Below the pieces are notes generated by a model. It did no database searches and was not told the DNA's origin. It saw only the letters and a list, made by a program, of their open reading frames with translations. This document shows positions 35,825 to 44,888 of a stretch of 64,000 nt of DNA, piece after piece. The position numbers and the translations under genes were made by a program. Positions within the stretch are counted from its first letter, which is position 1, and each line of letters starts with the position of its first letter. This stretch comes from Dorea sp. D27 (GTDB lineage: Bacteria; Bacillota; Clostridia; Lachnospirales; Lachnospiraceae): positions 251,781-315,780 of the forward strand of contig NZ_KQ236745.1 of the NCBI RefSeq assembly GCF_001185345.1, read 5' to 3'.

Positions 35825-36877
35825 ATGTGGTGTACAAAATGTGGAAAAGAATTGGATGAGAATGCGGTAACATGCGATGCTTGTGGTACGGAGGTACGCT
35901 CTGGTAACGTTACGGCGCAGGAGCCTGAGAAAGCATCCGAGGAAAATCTTGAGGAAGTGGAAGTAACTGAGGAAATACCGGAGGAAGCATCAGAAGAAGC
36001 AATTGAGGAAGTACCAGACGAGCCAAAAGAAGAGGCGAAAGTGTCAGAAGAGGAAACAGAAGCACGAAAAACCGGTGATGAGAGCGGAAAGCCAGACGAA
36101 GAGGGGGACAGTACGCCGGCCGGAGGTGGAAAAAAACGGCTTGACGTAAGCACTTTGAAAAAACATTGGCTGAAGCTGGCGCTAGGAATTGCGGTCATCG
36201 TACTTGCTGTATATGCGGTTAAATATTATCAGGTAAAAGGGGAGCTTGCCAAGACAAACAGCAGATATAGTGAAGTGACTGCAGAATACAATTCCGTCTG
36301 CACGGAAAATACATCATTGAAGGATAAGATCAATACACTTGAACTCGAAAATGAAGAACTGAAAAATGGAGCTGCTTCCATGCTTGTGTCAATTAAGAAC
36401 TCATACGAAGCGCAGAAATGGGATGAAGTCATAACCGCGGCTGCAGAACTGCATGGGAAATACAACGGCACGCAAGAGGATAAAGAAGCCCAGGAGCTTG
36501 CGAAACAGAGCCAGGGCCAGATTGATGCTGCGAAAGCTGCCGAAGAGTCGAAGAAAGCACAGGGATACGAAACCGGTATTACGTATGAACAGCTTGCCAG
36601 GACGCCGGATGACTTTGAAGGGGAAAAGGTCAAATTCAGCGGTAAAGTGGTGCAGGTAATGGAAGGGAAATCTGATATCCAGATCAGGCTAGCCGTAAAT
36701 GACAGTTATGATACAATTATGTATGGCTCTTATTCTCCCGATACGGTATCCAGCAGAGTGCTGGAGGATGACCATGTCACTATATATGGTACATCTGTGG
36801 GGACGATAAGTTATCAGTCCACAATGGGTGGGACGATAACAATTCCCGGCGTTTTGATAGAAAAAATAGACCAATAG
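35825..36877 (+). CDS. Zinc-ribbon, single-pass membrane protein with coiled coil
   Basis: This is a 350-residue protein. A zinc ribbon lies at the N-terminus (C3, C6, C17, C20). Residues 40-95 are very acidic. A transmembrane helix follows near residues 118-138 (LKLALGIAVIVLAVYAV). A coiled coil spans about 140-190, and the C-terminal 110 residues form a beta-rich domain (GEKVKFSGKVVQVMEG, HVTIYGTSVGTI) like an OB fold. The domain order suggests a cytosolic sensor with an extracellular module. It has GGAGGG before the ATG at 35825. Confidence 0.75.
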   Translation: MWCTKCGKELDENAVTCDACGTEVRSGNVTAQEPEKASEENLEEVEVTEEIPEEASEEAIEEVPDEPKEEAKVSEEETEARKTGDESGKPDEEGDSTPAGGGKKRLDVSTLKKHWLKLALGIAVIVLAVYAVKYYQVKGELAKTNSRYSEVTAEYNSVCTENTSLKDKINTLELENEELKNGAASMLVSIKNSYEAQKWDEVITAAAELHGKYNGTQEDKEAQELAKQSQGQIDAAKAAEESKKAQGYETGITYEQLARTPDDFEGEKVKFSGKVVQVMEGKSDIQIRLAVNDSYDTIMYGSYSPDTVSSRVLEDDHVTIYGTSVGTISYQSTMGGTITIPGVLIEKIDQ

Positions 36878-36894
36878 CAAAATATGGTATTTAC

Positions 36895-36923
36895 TTGAAA
36901 AATTTGTAAAATAATGATATGTT
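36895..36923 (+). promoter_or_regulatory. Probable promoter of the glucosaminidase gene
   Basis: TTGAAA at 36895-36900 and TATGTT at 36918-36923 are 17 bases apart. The -10 box is a poor match, so the call is tentative. Confidence 0.45.
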
Positions 36924-36979
36924 TAATCTGTATCAGTATCTACAAAACGAATTAATAAGGGTTTTAAGGAGGGAGAATA

Positions 36980-39900
36980 TTGACGAAAAAACGAAAGTTG
37001 CTGATACTTTCGCTTTTCCTGTGCTTGAGTACCACGATGGTGTTCGGCACGGAAAGCAATGCAGAGGGAACGTCAGGGGAGCAGACGTCTGCAGTATCGG
37101 GAATGAAAGATGAGAACGCACAGCGTCTCGAGAAAGTTACCGGAATGGATGAAAGCGGTAACGTCTTTGAAGTGGACGATTCAGACGGAACGTTTGAAAA
37201 TGGCGGAAATGCACAGTATTTCAGGTCGGCGTCCAATGAACTTGTCGTAAATTTCAATACGAAAGGTAATGCGGTCACAAATTATACAGAGGCAGCGTCC
37301 GGCAACGCCGGCTATACGAACGGCGCCTATGGAGCTGACGGGGCATACCTTGGTATGGAGAACGGCAAAGTGAAATTTATGATGTCAGGTGTCATAGGGC
37401 TTGTCTCGGCAAGTGAAGTACAAGTGGTGAGACTTTCTGACACAGCGGTCGTCAGCGGCTACTATGTATCAGGAGGCAGACTGATTCACGGCGTTGTGGG
37501 TGATATGACGACGCCGGGATATGCATCCAGGCTGGACAATGGGCCGGCACCGTCATATCTGAGCGGCGGTACTACATATTACAGCTATGACGGACATTAT
37601 TTTTACACGAATTATGGTACGATGATTACGGATTATCAGAAGAATACACGCTCCCATTCCGTAAATGCGAACAATCCATATTATAATTATTTCCAGTACC
37701 TGCCGCTCAGAAGCAAGACAGGATACAGTGCGGCACAGTTGAGCAGCGCTATCAATGGAAAGGCAACTAATTCTTCATCGAAGATGAGGAATACAGGAAC
37801 ACAGTTCGTCAACCAGCAGAATACATATGGCATAAATGCGCTCGTCATGGCCGGCATCGCCGCTAATGAAAGCGGATGGGGGATAAGTTCCATCTGCCAG
37901 AGCAAAAATAACCTGTTCGGGTTGAACGCGGTCGACAGTTCGCCCGGAACAAGTGCCGATAAATACGCCAGTGTGGATGAGTGCATCCGCCAGTTTGCCA
38001 ACGGCTGGATGTCCAGAGGATATGTGTATCCGAATGATTCCAGATATAGAGGAGGATTCCTTGGCAATAAGGGCAGCGGCATGAACGTCAAGTACGCGTC
38101 AGATCCATTCTGGGGTGAGAAAGCTGCCGCTGTCATGTATACGCTGGATGCATCCGGCGGAGGCAAGGATTCTGGGAGATATACGATAGGAATCAAGGAT
38201 ACACTATACGGAAGCGGCAATAATGTGAATGTGAGAAGCTCCAACAGTACTTCTTCCACCGCATTATATAAAACAGGAATTTACACAAGCTATGCGGTAT
38301 TATTGAAGGAATCACAGGCGGCGGGCTCTTTTTATAAGATTCAGAGTGACGCGGTGCTGAATTCCGGCAGAACTGCTGTGAGTGCGGGCGTCGGGGAATA
38401 TAATTTTGACAATATGTATGCATTCATTTCCTCGGATTATGTCACGGTTGTAAATAAGGGAAGCGACACGGCAGTGCCAAAGACGCTCAGCTCAATCAGC
38501 ATAAGCACGCCTCCGGCAAAGACGGTATATACGGAAGGGGAGAAGTTCGACGCCACCGGTATGGTTGTCAAGGCGAAATGGAGCGATGGCACGGAGTCGG
38601 ATGTGACGAAGAACATTACTTTTCCGAAAGAGGCTTTAGCGAAAGGTACAGCAAGTGTAACAATACAGTATACTGCCGACCAAGTGACTAAGACGGCTGC
38701 ACAGAAGATTACGGTAAATGAGAAAACTACAGTGACAGAAGTCAGCATCAATCCGGCTTCAGTCGAAATGAAGACGGGTAGTTCAAGGACATTTGGCGTG
38801 GCGGTTGCCGGGACGGGAAATCCGGCCCAGACAGTGACCTGGAGCGTGACAGGTGCCAAGAGTGCTGATACGAAGATAGACAGCACCGGAAAACTTCAGA
38901 TAGGCACAGACGAGACGGCGGAGAGCCTGACGGTCAGGGCCGCGACGACGGTCGATACGTCCAAGTATGCGGAAGCGACAGTGAAGGTGTTAAAAGACGA
39001 AGTATCAGGTCCGGATACAGAGACGCCGGATGTAGATGTACCAGATAATGGGCAGCCGGACAACAGTAAGCCAGACGCAGATATACCGGATGCGGATGCT
39101 CCGGACGGAGATGGACCAGAAGCAGAACCGGGTCCGGATTCGTCACAGAATAATGGTTCTGGAAACGATGCTGATAATACGGTTGAAGTGAAAAATGAGC
39201 AGAATGGCATCAAGGTAAGCGGAACTATCCCTGCTGATGCATCTCTTAAGGTAGAGGTCATTGATAAAGGCAGTGATAATTACAGCACGCTGACAGAGCC
39301 TGTAAAGACCCACACCATCCTTGGCGTTTATGATATCAGCCTTGATAAGGACTTGGGAAAAGATGAAGTAGTACAGCTCGGCTTCAACGTCGATACAGAG
39401 CATAATGGTAAGGAAGCGGTGGTGCTCCATTATGCGGAGAAGGATGGCAGGACATATCTCGAAACGTATCATGCAACTGTAACGGATGGTACTGTAACGA
39501 TTGAGGTCACCGGCTTCTCGCCGTACGTCATTGCACTGAATGATGCAGGAGCAAATACGATTGATGACGGGAACCAACAAGGCCCATCTGACAGCGGGCC
39601 TGACAATGATGTACTTCCTCCTGATATTGACGGAGGAGTGCAGGATGGAAGCAACAATCTGCTTGGCAGCTCGAACCCATCTTCTGGTACAGTAAGTACA
39701 CCGCCAGCAGGGAGTCCGGAAGGTTCCGGGCCTGTATCAGGCCAGAATGGAGGCAGCCCGTCGACGCAAAGTTCAGACGCAGATGCAAAAGCGGCCTCGG
39801 GTGAGACGGTTGATAAGACATCAAAAGCGTCCGCCCAGGTAAAAGTGTCGGACAAAGAAGATAAGACAAAGGCATCCAAGACGGCAGACGAATCTCGAAT

Positions 39901-39982
39901 AGTAATTTGGGGACTGTTGCTGCTGCTTTCGGCGCTGGCTGCCGCGTTTGCTATCAGATTTCGGAAATTAATAAAAAAATAA
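36980..39982 (+). CDS. Secreted cell-wall glucosaminidase with Ig-like domains
   Basis: This 1000-residue protein starts at a TTG at 36980, supported by AAGGAGGG six bases upstream. It has a signal peptide (KLLILSLFLCLSTTMVFG). The glucosaminidase domain is at about 270-400: NALVMAGIAANESGWGISSI with catalytic Glu297 and KNNLFGLNAVD. Then follow an SH3-like segment (NNVNVRSSNSTSS), two bacterial Ig-like domains at about 505-670, a proline/aspartate linker, a second beta domain and a C-terminal membrane helix (IVIWGLLLLLSALAAAFAI) with a lysine tail but no LPxTG. It cuts peptidoglycan glycan strands at the cell surface. Confidence 0.88.
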   Translation: MTKKRKLLILSLFLCLSTTMVFGTESNAEGTSGEQTSAVSGMKDENAQRLEKVTGMDESGNVFEVDDSDGTFENGGNAQYFRSASNELVVNFNTKGNAVTNYTEAASGNAGYTNGAYGADGAYLGMENGKVKFMMSGVIGLVSASEVQVVRLSDTAVVSGYYVSGGRLIHGVVGDMTTPGYASRLDNGPAPSYLSGGTTYYSYDGHYFYTNYGTMITDYQKNTRSHSVNANNPYYNYFQYLPLRSKTGYSAAQLSSAINGKATNSSSKMRNTGTQFVNQQNTYGINALVMAGIAANESGWGISSICQSKNNLFGLNAVDSSPGTSADKYASVDECIRQFANGWMSRGYVYPNDSRYRGGFLGNKGSGMNVKYASDPFWGEKAAAVMYTLDASGGGKDSGRYTIGIKDTLYGSGNNVNVRSSNSTSSTALYKTGIYTSYAVLLKESQAAGSFYKIQSDAVLNSGRTAVSAGVGEYNFDNMYAFISSDYVTVVNKGSDTAVPKTLSSISISTPPAKTVYTEGEKFDATGMVVKAKWSDGTESDVTKNITFPKEALAKGTASVTIQYTADQVTKTAAQKITVNEKTTVTEVSINPASVEMKTGSSRTFGVAVAGTGNPAQTVTWSVTGAKSADTKIDSTGKLQIGTDETAESLTVRAATTVDTSKYAEATVKVLKDEVSGPDTETPDVDVPDNGQPDNSKPDADIPDADAPDGDGPEAEPGPDSSQNNGSGNDADNTVEVKNEQNGIKVSGTIPADASLKVEVIDKGSDNYSTLTEPVKTHTILGVYDISLDKDLGKDEVVQLGFNVDTEHNGKEAVVLHYAEKDGRTYLETYHATVTDGTVTIEVTGFSPYVIALNDAGANTIDDGNQQGPSDSGPDNDVLPPDIDGGVQDGSNNLLGSSNPSSGTVSTPPAGSPEGSGPVSGQNGGSPSTQSSDADAKAASGETVDKTSKASAQVKVSDKEDKTKASKTADESRIVIWGLLLLLSALAAAFAIRFRKLIKK

Positions 39983-39987
39983 GGCTT

Positions 39988-40016
39988 CAGGGCAGGAGGA
40001 ATCCTGCCCTGTTTTG
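39988..40016 (+). terminator. Terminator after the glucosaminidase gene
   Basis: CAGGGCAGGA at 39988-39997 pairs with TCCTGCCCTG at 40002-40011, a perfect 10-bp stem with a GGAA tetraloop, followed by TTTTG. A strong Rho-independent terminator. Confidence 0.93.
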
Positions 40017-40045
40017 TTGCTATAAAAAGTAGATTAGTTTATAAT
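40017..40045 (+). promoter_or_regulatory. Promoter of the LCP gene
   Basis: TTGCTA at 40017-40022 and consensus TATAAT at 40040-40045, 17 bases apart. The -35 box directly abuts the upstream terminator tail. Confidence 0.65.
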
Positions 40046-40099
40046 GGGTTACGTAAGTGTTTGCGTTGGATGTAATAATTGTAAGGGAAGTCAGAATTC

Positions 40100-41317
40100 A
40101 TGGAATACAGAGAACAGCTGAAGATTATCAAATCACATAAATGGAACGAAGAGACCGGGTCAAGAGAAGAGCGACCCAGGAAGAATAACAAAAAAAGAAA
40201 GCCGGGTATAGCCAGCAGATTTCTATGGCTCATTCAAGTGCTTGCTTCTGCCTTTTTTCTCGTGGCGGTTCTGATACTTGGCATCATTCCTTTCAAATAT
40301 CTTATATTGCTTGCCTTCATTGTTATTGTACTATTGATACTGACGCGGTATATGCAGAAGAGGGCCTGTAGGAGCCGTAAGAAGAAAAGGTCCGGCAAAG
40401 GGCTATGTATCTGCGCAAGCGTGGTGTTTGCCGTGGCCGGATTCTATGCGTTGAAGGGAAATGCTGCGCTGGATAAGATTGCAACTGGTGAAGAGAGCGG
40501 AAAGTATGGTGAAGAACATGGGATTGATGTGACAGAACGACCTTTCAGCGTCTATATAAGCGGTATTGACGTGTATGGTGATATCACGCAGAACAGCAGA
40601 AGTGACGTGAACCTGATAGCGACGGTGAATCCTAAGACACACAAAGTGCTCATCACGACGACGCCCAGGGATTATTATGTGAGGATTCCGGGGGTCTCCG
40701 GGGACGCGAGTGACAAGCTTACGCACGCAGGCATCTATGGGATAGATACATCTATTGCGACGCTGGAGAATCTGTATGACACAGAGATTCCATTTTATGT
40801 AAGGGTAAATTTTACATCTGTGGAAGAGATTGTGGATGTGATGGGAGGTGTGGACGTGGAATCTGAGCTTGCTTTTACGACGAGCGAGGACTCGGGCCTT
40901 GTGATGGATGTGAAGGATGGAGATAATCACTTTAACGGAAAAGAGGCATTGGCTTTTGTAAGAGAGAGGCAGAACCTGCCGACCGGTGATAATCAACGGG
41001 GTAAGAATCAGCAGGCGCTGCTGACCGCGTTGATTAAAAAGACAATGTCGCCAATGATTGTATTTCGGGCCAATGGAATGATTAACAGTGTATCGGGGAA
41101 CTCGGAGACGAACATGTCTGAGAAGCAGATAAAGGCTTTGATTAAAATGCAGTTAAATGATGGAAAGGGATGGGATATAGAGTCGGTGGCAGCAACAGGA
41201 GATGATTCCGGTAAGCAGTGGTGCTATTCTTACGATGGAGGACCTTTATTTGTAACGGTTCCGGACTGGAGCAAGATAGAAGAAATTAAAAATAAGATCC
41301 ATGCAGTATCAAAGTGA
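40100..41317 (+). CDS. LytR-CpsA-Psr (LCP) family cell-wall polymer ligase
   Basis: This 405-residue protein has a basic cytosolic N-terminus, three membrane helices in the first 120 residues and an extracellular LCP domain. Family motifs are RSDVNLIATVNP, TTPRDYYVRIPG, GGVDVE and FVRERQNLPTGDNQRGKNQQ, carrying the arginines and aspartates that bind the lipid pyrophosphate. LCP enzymes attach polysaccharides or teichoic acids to peptidoglycan, fitting the polysaccharide locus that follows. The ribosome site is weak (AAGGGAAG). Confidence 0.92.
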   Translation: MEYREQLKIIKSHKWNEETGSREERPRKNNKKRKPGIASRFLWLIQVLASAFFLVAVLILGIIPFKYLILLAFIVIVLLILTRYMQKRACRSRKKKRSGKGLCICASVVFAVAGFYALKGNAALDKIATGEESGKYGEEHGIDVTERPFSVYISGIDVYGDITQNSRSDVNLIATVNPKTHKVLITTTPRDYYVRIPGVSGDASDKLTHAGIYGIDTSIATLENLYDTEIPFYVRVNFTSVEEIVDVMGGVDVESELAFTTSEDSGLVMDVKDGDNHFNGKEALAFVRERQNLPTGDNQRGKNQQALLTALIKKTMSPMIVFRANGMINSVSGNSETNMSEKQIKALIKMQLNDGKGWDIESVAATGDDSGKQWCYSYDGGPLFVTVPDWSKIEEIKNKIHAVSK

Positions 41318-41337
41318 CATGGCAGGAGGATGCATTG

Positions 41338-42261
41338 ATGGACAAAACAACGTTAATAATTATGGCGGCAGGCATAGGAAGCCGTTTCGGTGACGGTATA
41401 AAGCAGTTGGAATCAATCGGACCAGATGGAGAGATTATTATGGATTATTCTATCTATGATGCATTGGATGCTGGTTTTGATAGGATAGTATTTGTAATCA
41501 GGAAGGATTTGGAAAAGGAATTTAAACGTATTGTGGGCAGCAGGATAGAGAAAATTGTAGATGTTGATTATGCCTATCAGGAATTGAATGATATTCCGTC
41601 GGCATACAAACACAAGTTGAAATACAGAAAGAAACCGTGGGGAACTGGACAGGCCATCTTATGTTGCAGAGACTTTGTGGATGGACCGTTTGCAGTTATC
41701 AATGCGGACGATTATTATGGTAAAGAAGCATTTAAAAAGTCCTACGCTTATCTATCCAATGCTCAAAAAGGTAAGGATAAGAAACAGATGTGCATGATAG
41801 GTTTTATATTAAAGAATACATTAAGTGACAATGGGGGTGTAACGAGGGGAATATGCACTGTGGGTACGAATGGTCTTCTCGAAGGCATCGTAGAGACTCA
41901 TAATATAGAAAGAAGGGGGGATAAGGCGATAGTTGCCGAGTGTGGTCATGAAAGGGAAATCGATTTAGATTCCATAGTATCTATGAATATGTGGGGAGGT
42001 TTTCCTGATTTTTTCCAAACACTTGAGGACGGCTTTACAAATTTCTTGAATGCCCTGGAAGAAAATGATATGAATGGAGAATATCTTCTTCCAACGATAA
42101 TAGGGGAACAGATAGGTCAAAACAAAATAGAAGTTGAAGTCTTGCAGTCATCAGATGAATGGTTCGGAGTAACATACAAGGAAGATAAAGAGACGGTAGT
42201 AGCGGCAATTCAAAAACTGGTTGCTGTTGGCATTTATCCAGAGAGGCTATATAATTCATAG
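41338..42261 (+). CDS. Nucleotide-sugar pyrophosphorylase-like nucleotidyltransferase
   Basis: This is a 307-residue enzyme from the ATG at 41338, which has AGGAGG eight bases upstream; an in-frame GTG at 41314 overlaps the LCP gene. Residues about 7-22 hold the signature MAAGIGSRFGDGIKQL (G-x-G-S-R-x5-K). The metal-binding region FAVINADDYYG follows and IVETHNIERRG later. It should activate a sugar-1-phosphate with NTP. Sugar and nucleotide cannot be told. It sits between the LCP and transpeptidase genes. Confidence 0.85.
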   Translation: MDKTTLIIMAAGIGSRFGDGIKQLESIGPDGEIIMDYSIYDALDAGFDRIVFVIRKDLEKEFKRIVGSRIEKIVDVDYAYQELNDIPSAYKHKLKYRKKPWGTGQAILCCRDFVDGPFAVINADDYYGKEAFKKSYAYLSNAQKGKDKKQMCMIGFILKNTLSDNGGVTRGICTVGTNGLLEGIVETHNIERRGDKAIVAECGHEREIDLDSIVSMNMWGGFPDFFQTLEDGFTNFLNALEENDMNGEYLLPTIIGEQIGQNKIEVEVLQSSDEWFGVTYKEDKETVVAAIQKLVAVGIYPERLYNS

Positions 42262-42293
42262 GTAATTGATTATTAATCTTGAGGAGGGAAACG

Positions 42294-44723
42294 ATGAAAA
42301 AAATATTTAGAAAAGTAATGTCTGTTCTTCTTGTGATAACATGTGTATGCAGCATGTCTGTCTCAGTTATAGCAGAAGAACCAGCTGCGGACACGGAGAC
42401 TGAGAATTCAACTGAGATTGGAACAGTCGGCTGGCAAGGTGATATTGCGGCAGGCACCGGAACATATATAGATGAAAACGGTGAAAAAGCAACAGGACTA
42501 TATAGAATTGGAAATCAAACATTCTATTTTAGCGAAGAGGGATATGCTCAAGCCGGCTGGCAGGAAATCGAAGATGCAGTATATTATTTTGATTTGGATA
42601 CTGGTTTTCGATATGAGAATGTAACAAAGACTATCAGCGATAGAACTTATGAATTTGATAATGAAGGAAATTTTAAGGAGATAGCGGGCGATAACAGCCA
42701 CGATACAGAAATCGAGGATCAGGGCAATAATAAGGAAGACGATAATAAAGTCCAGAAATCTGAGGGTAATTCAAGTGAAGATATAGCTGCATATAATAAT
42801 TCTGAGGCAGATAAACCAGCAGAGATTGCAGATGATATCCTTACTGGCTGGCAGGATACGGATGCAGGCAGGAAATATATTGATGATTCGGGCTTAGCAG
42901 TAACCGGGATGAAATCAATTGAAGGAAAATTATACTATTTTAACGAGTCGGGTATTCTTCAGACGCGATGGATTGATTATCACGGCAAGAAATACTTTGC
43001 CATGGATGATGGAAGCATACATACAAGTGGCTGGCTGTATGCTGACGGTAATTATTATTTCTGCGGAAAAGATGGGGCTGTTTTTTCAGGCTTACAGACA
43101 ATAAGTGGGAAAAAGTATTTTTTTGATACAGATGGAGTACGACAGACGCGATGGGTTGATAGCAATGGCAAGAAGTACTTTGCCATGGATGATGGAAGTA
43201 TACATACAAGTGGCTGGCTGTATGCTGACGGCAATTATTACTTCTGTGGCAATGACGGTGCAGTGCTCTCGGGACTGCAGGTAATAAGCGGAAAAAGGTA
43301 TTGCTTTGATGCAGATGGGGTACGACAGACGCGATGGGTTGATTATAATGGCAAGAAATACTTTGCTATGGACGATGGAAGCTTTCGTGTAAACGGCTGG
43401 CTGTATACAGGAGGCAGTTACTATTTTTGCGGAGGAGACGGAGCAGTCCTGAAGAATTTCCAGACAATAAGCGGGAAAAGATATTATCTCGGTACGGATG
43501 GAATCCGCCAGACGGGGTGGATAGATTTAGGCGGGAAAAGATACTTTGGAATGGAGGATGGAAGTCTTCGTGTAAACGGCTGGCTGTATACGGGAGGAAA
43601 CTATTATTTCTGCGGAGGAGACGGAGCAGTCCTGAAGAATTTCCAGACAATAAGTGGGAAAAGATACTATTTAGGCACGGATGGAATCCGCCAGAGGAGC
43701 TGGATAGATTTAAATGGTAAAAAATACTTTGGAATGGAGGACGGAAGTCTTCGTGTAAACGGCTGGCTGTATACGGGAGGAAACTATTATTTCTGCGGAG
43801 CTGACGGAGCGGTCCTGAAGGGATTTCAGACTGTAAGTGGGAAGAGGTATTACTTTAATGCTGAAGGCATTCGACAGTCGAGATGGATAACGGTAAATGG
43901 AAACACTTACTTTGCAATGGAAGACGGAAGTCTTAGGAAAGGCTGGCTTTACGCAGACAGCAATAATTATTTCTGCAACTCAGCATATGTAGTGGTCAAA
44001 GGAAATTATGCTATAGATGGAGTTGCTTACTCTTTTGATCAGAAGGGTGCAATGATAAAAAAGAGCGGATGGGGAGAATATAAGGGGAACAAATATTATT
44101 TCAATCCGGCTACCGGCTTCCCATACAAGAATCAGTGGGTATCTTTTGGTTCCACGCAATATTATGCTAATTCTAAGGGACATATGGTCAGCGGCTTCTA
44201 TACCATTGGCGGAAAGCTGTACTACTTTTATCCTGATTCTAAGATAATGGCGAGAAATACGACGATCAACGGTTATCAAATCGGTGCCAATGGTGTCGCA
44301 GTGCCTACCCGTATGGCACGTATGTACAGCATGGCCCAGGGATACTCCAGCACCACCCCATATCTGATAATGGTTGACAGGGCCTCCCACAAAGTTGGTG
44401 TGTTCAAAGGGGGCAAGGGCCTATGGAACAATCTGTACTATTGGGACTGTGCAGATGGAGCTCCGTCTACGCCTACGGTAGGAGGAATATTCAAGGTAGG
44501 GATGAAAGGGTATTATTTTGATTCGGGTTCTGCAAGGTGCTTCTGGTATACCCAGTTTTATGGCAATTATCTTTTCCATACAGTTTTGTGCTATAAAGAT
44601 GGAAGCATTATGGACGGGCGCGTAGGTATGGCATTATCTCACGGATGTGTAAGGCTTCAGATTCCTAATGCAAAATGGATATATGATAATATACCGAAAG
44701 GTACAACAGTTGTTGTATATTAA
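42294..44723 (+). CDS. L,D-transpeptidase with cell-wall-binding repeats
   Basis: This is an 809-residue secreted protein from the ATG at 42294 after GAGGAGGG. It has a signal peptide (VMSVLLVITCVCSMSVSVIA), an acidic linker at about 120-175, then many aromatic W-x-x-x-x-G-x-x-Y-Y/F repeats of the cell-wall (choline) binding type. The C-terminal 130 residues are a YkuD domain: YLIMVDRASHKVGVFKG and SHGCVRL with catalytic Cys785. It would form 3-3 crosslinks or attach proteins to peptidoglycan while held to wall polymer by the repeats. Five repeat units are nearly identical at DNA level. Confidence 0.9.
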   Translation: MKKIFRKVMSVLLVITCVCSMSVSVIAEEPAADTETENSTEIGTVGWQGDIAAGTGTYIDENGEKATGLYRIGNQTFYFSEEGYAQAGWQEIEDAVYYFDLDTGFRYENVTKTISDRTYEFDNEGNFKEIAGDNSHDTEIEDQGNNKEDDNKVQKSEGNSSEDIAAYNNSEADKPAEIADDILTGWQDTDAGRKYIDDSGLAVTGMKSIEGKLYYFNESGILQTRWIDYHGKKYFAMDDGSIHTSGWLYADGNYYFCGKDGAVFSGLQTISGKKYFFDTDGVRQTRWVDSNGKKYFAMDDGSIHTSGWLYADGNYYFCGNDGAVLSGLQVISGKRYCFDADGVRQTRWVDYNGKKYFAMDDGSFRVNGWLYTGGSYYFCGGDGAVLKNFQTISGKRYYLGTDGIRQTGWIDLGGKRYFGMEDGSLRVNGWLYTGGNYYFCGGDGAVLKNFQTISGKRYYLGTDGIRQRSWIDLNGKKYFGMEDGSLRVNGWLYTGGNYYFCGADGAVLKGFQTVSGKRYYFNAEGIRQSRWITVNGNTYFAMEDGSLRKGWLYADSNNYFCNSAYVVVKGNYAIDGVAYSFDQKGAMIKKSGWGEYKGNKYYFNPATGFPYKNQWVSFGSTQYYANSKGHMVSGFYTIGGKLYYFYPDSKIMARNTTINGYQIGANGVAVPTRMARMYSMAQGYSSTTPYLIMVDRASHKVGVFKGGKGLWNNLYYWDCADGAPSTPTVGGIFKVGMKGYYFDSGSARCFWYTQFYGNYLFHTVLCYKDGSIMDGRVGMALSHGCVRLQIPNAKWIYDNIPKGTTVVVY
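42963..43877 (+). repeat. Five tandem 183-bp repeats in the transpeptidase gene
   Basis: Units begin at 42963, 43146, 43329, 43512 and 43695, each 61 codons, all in frame. Units 1 and 2 share one version (DGSIHTSGWLYADGN) and units 3 to 5 another (DGS-x-RVNGWLYTGG). A degenerate sixth unit follows. Copy number may vary between strains. Confidence 0.9.
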
Positions 44724-44733
44724 ATAAAAACTA

Positions 44734-44768
44734 TGGGGGAGGGTGCGGAGCTGTATCTCTCCCTTTTG
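44734..44768 (+). terminator. Probable terminator after the transpeptidase gene
   Basis: GGGGGAG at about 44736 can pair with CTCTCCC ending at 44763, followed by TTTTG. The loop is long and the stem short, so strength is uncertain. Confidence 0.5.
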
Positions 44769-44797
44769 TGCAAAATCTATTAAGTATCACATAAAGA

Positions 44798-44826
44798 TTG
44801 TATTTGAGGAAAAAATTTGTTATTAT
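44798..44826 (+). promoter_or_regulatory. Probable promoter of the polysaccharide locus
   Basis: TTGTAT at 44798-44803 and TATTAT at 44821-44826 have a 17-base spacer. ATGTAACAA is repeated twice just downstream (about 44825 and 44845). It would begin the long polysaccharide transcript; genes downstream have short gaps or overlaps. Confidence 0.55.
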
Positions 44827-44888
44827 GTAACAAGTGTAAAAAAATGTAACAATTTGAAATATTCAGCGGTATTAGGAGGCATAAACGA

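Noticed and set aside
42963..43877. CRISPR-like repeats
   Set aside because: The repeats are in-frame 183-bp coding units of cell-wall-binding modules with no short spacers.
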